From NCBI GenBank assembly GCA_022823725.1, contig JAJEHL010000032.1, positions 1 through 36,967 of the forward strand: a stretch of DNA of 36,967 nt, read 5' to 3'. Position 1 is the stretch's first letter. Each line of letters begins with the position of its first letter. Below, in pieces: positions 15,996 to 23,803 of this stretch. This stretch comes from Candidatus Latescibacterota bacterium (lineage in GTDB: Bacteria; Latescibacterota; UBA2968). The notes beneath the pieces are model-generated. The model did no database searches. It was not told the DNA's origin and saw only the letters and a program-made list of their open reading frames with translations. The position numbers and the translations under genes were made by a program.

Positions 15996-16787
15996 TTATC
16001 CCTCCTCTAAATCGAGGCATAGTCGCTCGATGTGTTGTGCACGCCCAGAGCGTTCATCCACATCGATGAGCGTCCCGCAGAGTTTTATATCGCCTGTAGC
16101 TGGCTCAAAACGCACGGGCATCTGGTTTATAAATCGGCGAATCGCAGGGTCTTTTTTAGCGCCAATAACCGAATCGTGAGGCCCTGTCATGCCGACATCT
16201 GTCATATACGCGGTTCCGCCGGGCAAAATCTTATTATCGGCTGTTTGAACATGGGTATGCGTGCCTAAAACTGCGCTGACTTTGCCGTCCATATAGTGCC
16301 CAAAAGCGATTTTTTCCGAGGTCGCTTCAGCGTGAAAATCGACGAGAATAACAGGCGTTTTCTTCTGTAATTTCTCCACGGCGCATTGCCCCGTTCTAAA
16401 GGGACAGTCCAGTGCCATTTTCATATATGTTCGCCCAAGCAGACTGAGCACTGCAACCGATGTTCCATTGCGCGCTGAAAAAACCGCTGCACCAACACCT
16501 CCTACCTCTTTGGGGAAGTTGGCTGCACGCAAAATCCGGTCGCCCTTTTGGATATAATCAACCGAATCTTTCTGATCCCAGACGTGATCGCCCAGGGTAA
16601 TTACATCGGCACCGTAAGTGTGAAATTTTTGTCCGATTTTTGCGGTAATACCAAAACCGCCAGCAGAATTTTCGCCATTGACAACGCAGAAATCAATGGC
16701 GTGCTGTGCGATCAGTTGAGGAATCAAATGTGCGGCGGCCCGTCGCCCGGGCTTGCCATAAACATCGCCTACAAATAAAATATTCAT
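15996..16787 (-). CDS. YmdB-family metallophosphoesterase
   Basis: This 263-residue protein belongs to the TIGR00282/YmdB family of dimetal phosphoesterases, which hydrolyse 2',3'-cyclic nucleotides in Bacillus relatives. Metal ligands are visible: FVGDVYGKPGR, VVNGENSAGGFGI, ITLGDHVWDQ, VDFHAEATSEK, and VLGTHTHVQTADNKILPGGTAYMTDVGMTGP. Genes of this family often follow rny, as here (9-bp gap). Membership is clear; the physiological substrate is not. ATG 16785-16787 is used. Confidence 0.92.
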   Translation of the reverse strand: MNILFVGDVYGKPGRRAAAHLIPQLIAQHAIDFCVVNGENSAGGFGITAKIGQKFHTYGADVITLGDHVWDQKDSVDYIQKGDRILRAANFPKEVGGVGAAVFSARNGTSVAVLSLLGRTYMKMALDCPFRTGQCAVEKLQKKTPVILVDFHAEATSEKIAFGHYMDGKVSAVLGTHTHVQTADNKILPGGTAYMTDVGMTGPHDSVIGAKKDPAIRRFINQMPVRFEPATGDIKLCGTLIDVDERSGRAQHIERLCLDLEEG

Positions 16788-16796
16788 TCGCTATTT

Positions 16797-18359
16797 TTAT
16801 CGCGCAAAATTAACGGCGCGCACCTCGCGAATCACGGTCACTTTTATATGCCCCGGATACGTCATCGTTTTTTCCAGCCGTTCGGCAATTTGTGCAGATA
16901 GTCGCTCGGTGTCTTCATCGCTGATTAATCCATAGTTGGCGACTACCCGAATCTCCTGACCTGCTTGAATAGCGTAAACCGCATCTACTCCCTCTATTTC
17001 TCGAGCGGTTTGCTCCAGATGTTCCAATCGGCGCACATAGTTTTCCAGCACCTCGCGCCTCGCGCCTGGACGAACCCTCGAAATGGCATCTGCGGCATCG
17101 ACCAGCACTGCAATTGGCGAGATCGGGTCAGCCTCGCCGTGATGGGCTTCAATAGCGTTGATCACCTCATCATCTTCGTTGTATTTTTTTGCCATATCAG
17201 CACCATTTTGTCCAGGCGTGCCTTCAAATTCGTGGCTAATTCCCTGACCGATATCGTGCAGCAAACCGGCGCGTTTGGCAAGTTGTGCATCCAGCCCCAA
17301 ATGAGTGGCCATCATCCCCGATAGAAAAGCGACCTCTTTGCTGTGGTTTAACATATTTTGTCCATAGCTCGTCCGGAATTTTAATCGCCCAAGACATTCG
17401 ATCAGACGGTCGTGCAGGCCGGGCACTCCCATGTCAAAGGTGGCCTCTTCACCCGCTTGTCGAATCAATTCGTGCATATTTTCTCGCGATTTTTTAACCA
17501 CTTCTTCGATTCGGCCCGGATGAATGCGTCCATCCATTACAAGGTCCTCCAAAGCTGTCTTGGCAATTGCGCGGCGAATGGGATCAAACCCGGACAGCAC
17601 CACGGCTTTGGGGGTATCGTCAACAATCACATCTACGCCAGTACACATCTCAAAAGATCGAATATTGCGCCCTTCGCGCCCGATTATTCGACCTTTCATT
17701 TCATCGGCTGGCAACTCGACAACTGTTACCGTTGATTCTACCGTGTAATCTACTGCCAATCTCTGAATCGCGCTTGCGATAATCTCTCTCGCTTCATCAC
17801 TGGCCCGCGCTTGTGCGTCTTCCCGAATTTCTTTTAAGCGCCAGGCGACTTCGCGCTGGGCTTCGGCCTCCAAATTTTCCATCAATTCGCGTTTGGCCTG
17901 ATGGCGCGTCAGGGCCGCAATGCGTTCCAATCGCGTATTTTGAGCTTCTAAAATCGCTTCCAATTCCAGCTCTTTTACGGATAGTTCGTCCTGCTGTTGT
18001 ACCAATTTTTGTTCCAATTCTTCCATTTGTCCAGCTTTGTGGTTGAGCAGATCTGCACGCCGATTCAGTTCGTTTGACATGCGATCTAACTCTTCTTCTT
18101 TGCGTTCTACTTCACTGTTGCGGTCTTCCAGTGTTTTTTCGGCTTGTACGCGCTCGTGATAAATCTGATCTTTAGCTTCTAAAAGCGCGGTGCGTTTTTC
18201 AGTTTCTGCCTCTCTTCGAGCATCTTCCAAAATTTGTTCTATTGTGGCGTCGGTGCGATAAAATCTCTTGTGAGCAATTTTACTGCTCATCAGCCATCCC
18301 ACAAAAAATCCCAGCACCAACAGCCCGGTAGATAGGGCAATCACAGATACGATTTCCAT
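16797..18359 (-). CDS. rny: Ribonuclease Y
   Basis: RNase Y is the membrane-anchored endoribonuclease that starts mRNA decay. From MEIVSVIALSTGLLVLGFFVGWL the protein has 520 residues, the usual length. It has one N-terminal membrane segment (about 4-24), a long coiled coil (about 35-190), a KH domain (GRIIGREGRNIRSFEMCTG), and an HD domain (RAGLLHDIGQGISHE, then EAHHGE). The start at ATG 18357-18359 has GGAG 7 bases upstream; in-frame ATG 18371 and TTG 18416 are less suitable. The 135-bp leader after zapA is unusually structured. Confidence 0.96.
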   Translation of the reverse strand: MEIVSVIALSTGLLVLGFFVGWLMSSKIAHKRFYRTDATIEQILEDARREAETEKRTALLEAKDQIYHERVQAEKTLEDRNSEVERKEEELDRMSNELNRRADLLNHKAGQMEELEQKLVQQQDELSVKELELEAILEAQNTRLERIAALTRHQAKRELMENLEAEAQREVAWRLKEIREDAQARASDEAREIIASAIQRLAVDYTVESTVTVVELPADEMKGRIIGREGRNIRSFEMCTGVDVIVDDTPKAVVLSGFDPIRRAIAKTALEDLVMDGRIHPGRIEEVVKKSRENMHELIRQAGEEATFDMGVPGLHDRLIECLGRLKFRTSYGQNMLNHSKEVAFLSGMMATHLGLDAQLAKRAGLLHDIGQGISHEFEGTPGQNGADMAKKYNEDDEVINAIEAHHGEADPISPIAVLVDAADAISRVRPGARREVLENYVRRLEHLEQTAREIEGVDAVYAIQAGQEIRVVANYGLISDEDTERLSAQIAERLEKTMTYPGHIKVTVIREVRAVNFAR

Positions 18360-18371
18360 GGCTTTCTCCAT

Positions 18372-18494
18372 TGTAAAAGAAATCCCCACTGCGCTTGTGC
18401 TCACTATTAAGGACAAACGCGGCGGGGTTCACAATCCCGTGAGATAGCTTGTCTCACACTCGCATTGTGCGATTTACTCACTTCCGCTCGTGAG
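18372..18494 (-). promoter_or_regulatory. Structured RNA region between zapA and rny
   Basis: Read on the minus strand, the gap holds consecutive inverted repeats: CTCAC/GTGAG, TCGCA-CAA-TGCGA, GTGAGA/TCTCAC, and GCGTTTGT/ACAAGCGC, the last extended outward by CCCC/GGGG across a 3x3 internal loop. A weak T-rich run (ATTTCTTTT) follows the last stem, just before the rny ribosome site. It could be an rny leader regulating decay of its own message, an attenuator, or a small RNA. In some bacteria 6S RNA lies beside zapA, but this stretch is short and forms separate hairpins. Confidence 0.45.
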
Positions 18495-18773
18495 TTAAAG
18501 GTTGAACGAGTCTGCGAGTTGATCGGCTTTCTCGCGTGAAAGCTGATCAACTCTGCGACCTTCTTCCTCAATCTTAAAAAGCTCATCAGCCAAATTCACA
18601 GCCGTCAATACAGCTACTGTTGATCTGGTGCGGAGTGCAAGGGCACTGGCTATTTCTCGCATTTTCTGATCGATGTAACTCGCCACCTTGCGAATGTGTT
18701 CGGGATCAGTTTCACTGTCAATGCGATATTCTGAGCCAAATATCTGAACGCGCACGTCGGACAAAACAGACAT
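18495..18773 (-). CDS. zapA: Cell division protein ZapA
   Basis: ZapA binds and bundles FtsZ at the division ring. The product of about 92 residues has VRVQIFGSEYRIDSETDPEHIRKVASYIDQKMREI, the family N-terminal domain, and a C-terminal coiled coil (TAVNLADELFKIEEE). ATG 18771-18773 overlaps the TGA of the upstream gene (TGATG), so translation is coupled. A GTG one codon earlier is possible. The partner upstream is a ZapB-like coiled coil. Confidence 0.92.
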   Translation of the reverse strand: MSVLSDVRVQIFGSEYRIDSETDPEHIRKVASYIDQKMREIASALALRTRSTVAVLTAVNLADELFKIEEEGRRVDQLSREKADQLADSFNL

Positions 18774-19258
18774 CACTCATTTTTTTCGGGGTTTAAGGAA
18801 TTGAGGCGCTGCAACATCGCCTCGACCTTATCCAGGATTTCCGCCTTATTGTCTATCAGAAGCACATTGTCGTTGTAAATATCTTGCAGTCGGTCCCGCT
18901 CGCTACACAGAGCCACCCGTTCTTCTTCAAGGCGCGATATATCTGACTGCAATGCCTGATTCTGTTGCTTCAATTCGGCATTTTCACGACGCAAATCTTC
19001 AATGGTTGCAATGGCGCTATTGATTGCTTCAACGAGCCGATCTACTCCCTCCGCCACTGCCCCAGCGTTAGTATCCATCAGAGTTACTTCCTCTGCTTCT
19101 TCGGCGTTTTCCACCGTCTCAGCGTTGCTATCCACTTTCTCTATTTCCTCTACTCCCTCTGCTTCTCCGGCGTCTTCGGATGCTTCGGCGTTGCCATCCA
19201 CTTCTTCTGCTTCCTCTTCTTCTTTCGCATTTCTCACTGTCCAGGGATTAATATCCAT
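18773..19258 (-). CDS. ZapB-like coiled-coil protein with expanded acidic N-terminal repeats
   Basis: The 161-residue protein has two parts. Residues 1 to about 78 are four imperfect units of about 19-22 residues, each opening [MV]D-x-N: MDINPWTVRNAK..., VDGNAEASEDAG..., VDSNAETVENAE..., MDTNAGAVAEGV.... They are rich in Glu and Ala. Residues about 75-155 form a heptad coiled coil (IATIEDLRRENAELKQQNQ and following), as in ZapB-type or division-associated proteins. Coupling to zapA supports a division role (inference). ATG 19256-19258 has AAGGAG 6 bases upstream. The unit-4 ATG at 19076-19078 may mark the ancestral start. Confidence 0.8.
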   Translation of the reverse strand: MDINPWTVRNAKEEEEAEEVDGNAEASEDAGEAEGVEEIEKVDSNAETVENAEEAEEVTLMDTNAGAVAEGVDRLVEAINSAIATIEDLRRENAELKQQNQALQSDISRLEEERVALCSERDRLQDIYNDNVLLIDNKAEILDKVEAMLQRLNSLNPEKNE

Positions 19259-19302
19259 GTCCGCTCCTTAATAAAAAACCGAAAGCTATTAAATATAGGG
19301 GC

Positions 19303-19331
19303 AATTTAACATCATCTTATCCGAAAGTCAA
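19303..19331 (-). promoter_or_regulatory. Promoter of the zapB-like/zapA/rny operon
   Basis: On the minus strand TTGACT (19326-19331) and TAAATT (19303-19308) are 17 bp apart. It lies between the rplT terminator and the zapB-like gene, about 45 bases upstream of its start, and could drive all eleven genes down to mqnA. Confidence 0.65.
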
Positions 19332-19361
19332 GCTCGCCCCAAGAGGATTTCACCTTCATGC

Positions 19362-19399
19362 AAAAAGCGAAATCCACACTGTGCCGGATTTCGCTTTTT
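19362..19399 (-). terminator. Terminator after rplT
   Basis: AAAAAGCGAAATCC and GGATTTCGCTTTTT pair perfectly over 14 bp around a 10-base loop. On the minus strand the T run follows the GC core. It lies 16 bases past the rplT stop and closes the thrS-infC-rpmI-rplT operon. Confidence 0.92.
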
Positions 19400-19415
19400 A
19401 GAATTAATGAGATGC

Positions 19416-19769
19416 TCAGGCGTTTTGCTTAACCCTTTCGGCCAATTCGGCAAATGCATTGGCGTCGGTTACGGCCAGATTAGCCAATACTTTGCGGTTG
19501 ATATCGATACCATCGCGCTTTAAACCCGCCATAAATCGGCTGTAAGTCAATCCGTTTTGTCTGGCTGCAGCATTGATTCGCGCAATCCATAATGCTCTAA
19601 AGTTTCTCTTCTTTTGTCTGCGGTCGCGATAGGCGTATTGCAATGCGCGATCCACTGCATTGCTGGCTGTGCGAAGCAGTTTGCTGCGCCCCCCCCGATA
19701 GCCCTTGGCTTGTTTTAAAATCTTTTTTCGCCTGCGTCTCGATGCAGGACTGTTGGTTACTCTCGGCAT
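19416..19769 (-). CDS. rplT: 50S ribosomal protein L20
   Basis: L20 is an early-assembly 23S rRNA-binding protein. From [20 protein letters not shown] the product has 117 residues, the normal length. It shows [39 protein letters not shown] and the C-terminal [26 protein letters not shown] 19767-19769 is chosen over the longer frame because family members begin MPRV. Confidence 0.98.
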   Translation of the reverse strand: MPRVTNSPASRRRRKKILKQAKGYRGGRSKLLRTASNAVDRALQYAYRDRRQKKRNFRALWIARINAAARQNGLTYSRFMAGLKRDGIDINRKVLANLAVTDANAFAELAERVKQNA

Positions 19770-19803
19770 TTTAATCTCCAATGAACAGTGACACCAACCC
19801 CTG

Positions 19804-19998
19804 TCAAGACGCCAGCAGGCGATTGACGCGGCTTTGGTCAGAGTCGTGAACATGAGCAGCCAGGCGGAGGCCTCTTTTGCGCTTGCTCGTCTTTTTGGTC
19901 AGGTTGTGCGCTGCAGTGGCCTGGCGACGGCTGATTTTGCCAGAACTGCGCTTTTTGAAACGCTTTTTGGCGCCACTATGGGTTTTCATTTTGGGCAC
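19804..19998 (-). CDS. rpmI: 50S ribosomal protein L35
   Basis: The 64-residue product starts at GTG 19996-19998 and reads [20 protein letters not shown], then [18 protein letters not shown] is preferred over ATG 19989 because AAAGGAG lies 6 bases before it and because L35 typically begins MPKMKTH. It is strongly basic and sits between infC and rplT, the conserved order. Confidence 0.97.
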   Translation of the reverse strand: MPKMKTHSGAKKRFKKRSSGKISRRQATAAHNLTKKTSKRKRGLRLAAHVHDSDQSRVNRLLAS

Positions 19999-20042
19999 GA
20001 CAAACTCCTTTGAGAACAACGTCACAGATCAGTTGAAGCGGA

Positions 20043-20585
20043 CTACGACTGAGATTTTGGCGCGACAATCATCACGAGCTTTCGCCCTTCGTCGCGGGGA
20101 TGCGTTTCGATCTGTCCAATATGCTGTAAATCGTCTTCAATGCGCTGCAATAAGTCGCGGCCCATATCGCGATGTGCATTTTCTCGTCCATAAAACTCAA
20201 TGACAATCCGCACTTTATGGCGCTGGGTCAAAAATCTCTCAGCATGCCTGAGCTTAAATTGATAATCGTGATCGCTGATACGAACACGCATCCGAATTTC
20301 TTTTAATTGCGAGGTACTCTGACGATTTTTCCTGGCTTTTTTCCCTCGCTCATACCTGTATTTACCGTAGTCCATAATCCGGCAAACAGGCGGGCGTGCA
20401 TTTGGCGCAACTTCGACCAGATCAAGACCAGCTCCCTGGGCCATTGTCAGGGCTTTGCTCGTTTCTACAATACCCACTTGAGCACCTGATTCACCGATTA
20501 AGCGAACTTGTGGAATGCGAATCTGCCGATTCACTCGCGGTCCGATTTCTCGTCTGGTATCTCGACTTCTTGAGCCTCTATTGAT
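20043..20585 (-). CDS. infC: Translation initiation factor IF-3, probable AUC start
   Basis: IF-3 binds the 30S subunit and checks start codon-anticodon pairing. The protein shows VNRQIRIPQVRLIGESGAQVGIV, the linker-side VCRIMDYGKYRYE, the C-domain SQLKEIRMRVRISDHDYQFKLRHAERFL and VRIVIEFYGRE. No ATG is suitably placed. GGAGG (20594-20598) sits 8 bases before ATC 20583-20585, giving (M)NRGSRSRD. A GTG at 20592-20594 overlaps the ribosome site and cannot be used. IF-3 genes classically use AUU/AUC/AUA starts for autoregulation by IF-3 discrimination; this one fits. The length is 180 residues. Confidence 0.95.
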   Translation of the reverse strand: MNRGSRSRDTRREIGPRVNRQIRIPQVRLIGESGAQVGIVETSKALTMAQGAGLDLVEVAPNARPPVCRIMDYGKYRYERGKKARKNRQSTSQLKEIRMRVRISDHDYQFKLRHAERFLTQRHKVRIVIEFYGRENAHRDMGRDLLQRIEDDLQHIGQIETHPRDEGRKLVMIVAPKSQS

Positions 20586-20634
20586 TGCGACCACCTCCAG
20601 GTTAGATATAGGAATCTCACAAACGCATAGTGCG

Positions 20635-22569
20635 TTACGAAAACTGTTTGGATTCGACCTCTTGCTGAATACGCGCGATTAAATTTTCCAGGCTCAGCGC
20701 ACCCAAATCTCCCTGTCCATGACGGCGAACCGACACTGTGCCATTCTCAACTTCTCGCGCGCCAACAATGAGCATATAGGGTACTTTTTGAACTTCTGCT
20801 TCTCGAATTTTATAGCCCAATTTGGCATCCTGATCATCCACTTCAACGCGCACCTGGTCATTTCGAAGCAGTCTGGCAACTTGCTGTGCATAGTCGATAA
20901 AACGATCCGATACAGGTAGAATAACGGCCTGTACAGGCGCCAACCATACGGGAAAATTGCCAGCATAGTGCTCGATGAGTGTGCCAAAGAATCGTTCCAT
21001 TGACCCCAAAAGTGCTCGATGTACCATATAGGGACGGTGCATCTTGCCGTCTTGCCCGGCAAAACTCAAATCGAATCGCTCGGGGAGGTTGAAGTCAAAC
21101 TGAATTGTCGAACATTGCCATTCACGCCCCAATGCGTCTCTAATTTGCACATCAATTTTGGGTCCGTAAAATGCACCACCACCTTCGTCAATGCCATATT
21201 TTAAGCCCTGTGCATCTATCGCGGCCTTTAGGGCATTTGTCGCCATATCCCAATCGCGGGGATCTCCTGAGGCTTTTTCGGGCCGTGTGGAAATATCGAT
21301 CTTAAAATCTTCGAGACCAAATGACCGCAAGATAAACAGCGTAAAATCTATGACCCGTTTAATTTCACTTTCGACCTGGTCCGGGCGACAGAAGATATGT
21401 GCGTCATCCTGTGTAAATCCGCGCGCTCGCAAAAGCCCGTGCAACACGCCCGCTGGTTCATAGCGATAAACCGTTCCCATTTCTGCCCAGCGCAATGGCA
21501 ACTCGCGATAACTTCGACGCCGGCTTTTGTAAATCATGCTGTGAAATGGACAGTTCATGGGTTTGGCGAAATATTCCTGTCCATCGACATCCATCGGTGA
21601 GTACATATTTTCGCGGAAAAAGTCCAGATGGCCGCTCGTTTTCCACAGATTGGACCGCCCAATATGAGGGGAGCCAACGAGTTCATATCCGCCATCGAAA
21701 TGGGCGCTGTGCCAGAATGATTCAATCTCGTGTCGAATTCGCATTCCCTTAGGATGCCAGAGCACCAGGCCTGGACCTACATTGTCATTTATCGAATACA
21801 GGTCTAACTGCACGCCCAGAGTGCGGTGGTCCCGGCGTTTGGCCTCTTCGAGTTTATCGAGATATGCCTGCAATTCTTTTTTGCTGGGAAATGAGATACC
21901 GTAGATGCGTTGTAGCATTTTGTTGTTTTCATCGCCCCGCCAATAAGCCCCGGATGCGTTTAACAACTTGATAGCCTTAATGCGCCCTGTTGACGGCAGG
22001 TGTGGCCCCCGACACAGATCAAACCATTCGGCATTTTTGTAGATGCTTACGGTCTCATCGGGCGCAATGGCATCTAAAAGCTCGATTTTGTAGGATTCAC
22101 CCAAATTTTGAAAACGCGAGGAAGCCTCATCGCGCGAGACTTCCTCGCGAGAAAAGGGCTGGTCTTCTTTGACAATTTCCAACATTCGCGTTTCAATTTT
22201 TTTTAGTTCATCGGGTGTAAACGGCCGATCGATATCAAAATCGTAGTAGAATCCATTTTCAATGGGCGGGCCAATGGTTACTTTGGCATCGGGAAACAAA
22301 TCCTGCACGGCCTGTGCCATCACATGTGCTGTGCTGTGCCAGTAAACCTCTTTGCCGCCATCGTTGGCAAAAGTCAAAATCTCAACCGCAGCATCTGAAG
22401 CAACCGGGTAACTCAAATCCACAGCTCGACCATCAACTCGCCCGGCTAATGCTGCGCGGGCAAGGCCTGCGCCAATGGATTCGGCCACTTGTAGCACAGT
22501 TGTGCCGCGCTCAATTTTTTTGGTTGAGCCGTCGGGTAGTGCAATGGTTATGAAATGGTTTTCAGACAT
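20635..22569 (-). CDS. thrS: Threonyl-tRNA synthetase
   Basis: Class II synthetase that charges tRNA-Thr. The 644-residue protein has the TGS domain (1 to about 65, ITIALPDGSTKKIERG), the editing/SAD domain with HSTAHVMAQAV, class II motif regions including the zinc cysteine in FAKPMNCPFHSMIY, YRYEPAGVLHGLLRARGFTQDDAHIF, GGAFYGPKIDVQIRDALGREWQCSTIQFDF, and HRALLGSMERF. A C-terminal anticodon-binding domain follows. Length is typical. ATG 22567-22569 follows an attenuator-like stem and seven T residues. It heads the operon with infC, rpmI and rplT. Confidence 0.98.
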   Translation of the reverse strand: MSENHFITIALPDGSTKKIERGTTVLQVAESIGAGLARAALAGRVDGRAVDLSYPVASDAAVEILTFANDGGKEVYWHSTAHVMAQAVQDLFPDAKVTIGPPIENGFYYDFDIDRPFTPDELKKIETRMLEIVKEDQPFSREEVSRDEASSRFQNLGESYKIELLDAIAPDETVSIYKNAEWFDLCRGPHLPSTGRIKAIKLLNASGAYWRGDENNKMLQRIYGISFPSKKELQAYLDKLEEAKRRDHRTLGVQLDLYSINDNVGPGLVLWHPKGMRIRHEIESFWHSAHFDGGYELVGSPHIGRSNLWKTSGHLDFFRENMYSPMDVDGQEYFAKPMNCPFHSMIYKSRRRSYRELPLRWAEMGTVYRYEPAGVLHGLLRARGFTQDDAHIFCRPDQVESEIKRVIDFTLFILRSFGLEDFKIDISTRPEKASGDPRDWDMATNALKAAIDAQGLKYGIDEGGGAFYGPKIDVQIRDALGREWQCSTIQFDFNLPERFDLSFAGQDGKMHRPYMVHRALLGSMERFFGTLIEHYAGNFPVWLAPVQAVILPVSDRFIDYAQQVARLLRNDQVRVEVDDQDAKLGYKIREAEVQKVPYMLIVGAREVENGTVSVRRHGQGDLGALSLENLIARIQQEVESKQFS

Positions 22570-22600
22570 AAAAAAATCGCGCTCGGGAATTGCCAGCGCG
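22570..22600 (-). terminator. Leader attenuator immediately before thrS
   Basis: On the minus strand CGCGCTGG pairs with CC-g-AGCGCG (8 bp with one bulged base; 22578-22600), followed by A and seven T residues that abut the thrS ATG. A T-box-like TGGTATCACG (22614-22623) lies just upstream. This suggests transcription attenuation controlled by tRNA charging or another signal. Confidence 0.6.
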
Positions 22601-22613
22601 CGAAATGTGAAAT

Positions 22614-22623
22614 CGTGATACCA
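22614..22623 (-). promoter_or_regulatory. T-box-like motif in the thrS leader
   Basis: The minus-strand sequence TGGTATCACG differs at one position from the T-box form TGGTACCACG, and lies 13 bases before an intrinsic terminator stem, as in T-box leaders. The leader (about 120 bases) is short and I could not draw a convincing Stem I with a Thr specifier, so the call is tentative. Confidence 0.3.
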
Positions 22624-22697
22624 TTCGGTGAGCAGTTTCGCCCGCAGATATCCCTCAGCAATGAGATTAAAAGATAGAAACCTGCCAAAGTCTGATA

Positions 22698-22726
22698 AAT
22701 CTATAATAAGAGTATCGGAGTGTCAA
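22698..22726 (-). promoter_or_regulatory. thrS operon promoter
   Basis: On the minus strand TTGACA (22721-22726, full consensus) and TAGATT (22698-22703) are separated by 17 bp. The predicted start near 22690 leaves a leader of about 120 bases before thrS. Confidence 0.7.
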
Positions 22727-22789
22727 GCGGAAATTACCCAATTGTGGAGATAGAGTCACTCCCTCAATTTATTGAATTTTCAAAACTTA

Positions 22790-23791
22790 TTAGACTTCAT
22801 CTAAACCCAAACCCGTCAAATCTGCAATATGCCCTGCTTGTTCGGCTTCATATAGCCGCCAGATCACGCGCAATCCCTGCAAGCTGCTTCTGCCGTCTGT
22901 CAGTGGTGTTTGTCCGGTTTCAATGCAATCGAGAAAATGGGCCATCTCATTTTCCGTGTGTTTGCCCGGCTCTGATTCGAACAAAACTTTCTCTTGACCG
23001 CGCAGGATATGCACGAGTTTGCCACCTGAGAGATCGGCATCGAGCAGACCTTCTGTGCAATGTGCGTGGATCGAGTACCGCAACCGGGTACCTCGCGCGC
23101 CCCAGGTGCCAAAGTGATATCCCAGACGGCCATTTTCAAATTCCATCGTCACATTGCTCGTGCCTTCCCGCTCCATCCACGGCGTACCAAAATTTGTGCC
23201 CAGGTGCATGCCCTGCACGGGGCGCCCCAAAAACCAGAGCAATAAATCGATATAATGACAGCCGTGACTAAACAACTGCCCTCCGCCCAACCGCTCTTTG
23301 CTCGACGCCCAGTGATCGGGGGGATACCGGGTGAGTTGCTCGGTCCAGATCGACACTTGAAATACATCGCCATAAGCACCTTCATCCAGCAATGCTTTTA
23401 AATGCTGTACAATTGGATGAAAGCGCATGCAATACGCAATCATCAGTACCTTGCCCGAGGTCTCAGATGCCTCAATCAGTTCTTTGCAGGCGACTTCGTA
23501 ATTTGCCATGGGTTTTTCGAGCAAGACATGAACGCCAGCATTGAGACACGCCTGTCCTACAGAGAAGTGCAAATGGTGGGGGAGGGCGAGCAATACGGCA
23601 TCTACCGAGTCTAAAATTTCGCGATAATCTGTTGCCACACAGGCTCCTGGAAATTGCTGCGCGACTGCTTCTGCGCGTTCTGGAACAACATCGACAGCAG
23701 CGGTCAATGTGACCCGATCGCTCAGTGTGTGAAACCGCCGCATGTGGGCACCCCCCATGCCGCCACATCCGATCATACCCAGTTTAATCAT
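22790..23791 (-). CDS. Gfo/Idh/MocA-family oxidoreductase (canonical EKP motif)
   Basis: NAD(P)-dependent oxidoreductase of 333 residues. It begins IKLGMIGCGGMGGAHMRRF (dinucleotide-binding glycines) and has DAVLLALPHHLHF and HVLLEKPMA with the EKP lysine, followed by VLMIAYCMRFHPIVQHLK and the catalytic-domain histidines in GGGQLFSHGCHYIDLLLWF. Substrate is probably a sugar or cyclitol but cannot be read from sequence. It lies 12 bp after queE and is probably read from the queE promoter, although the pairing has no obvious metabolic logic. ATG 23789-23791 is used. Confidence 0.9.
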   Translation of the reverse strand: MIKLGMIGCGGMGGAHMRRFHTLSDRVTLTAAVDVVPERAEAVAQQFPGACVATDYREILDSVDAVLLALPHHLHFSVGQACLNAGVHVLLEKPMANYEVACKELIEASETSGKVLMIAYCMRFHPIVQHLKALLDEGAYGDVFQVSIWTEQLTRYPPDHWASSKERLGGGQLFSHGCHYIDLLLWFLGRPVQGMHLGTNFGTPWMEREGTSNVTMEFENGRLGYHFGTWGARGTRLRYSIHAHCTEGLLDADLSGGKLVHILRGQEKVLFESEPGKHTENEMAHFLDCIETGQTPLTDGRSSLQGLRVIWRLYEAEQAGHIADLTGLGLDEV

Positions 23792-23803
23792 GTATTTGTC
23801 TCC

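Noticed and set aside
18372-18494. 6S RNA beside zapA
   Set aside because: Position fits, but the stretch is short (about 123 bases) and folds as separate hairpins rather than one long rod with a central bubble; kept as an unassigned structured region.
20592-20594. GTG as start of infC
   Set aside because: It overlaps the Shine-Dalgarno sequence, so it cannot be used with that site; ATC 9 bases downstream has correct spacing.
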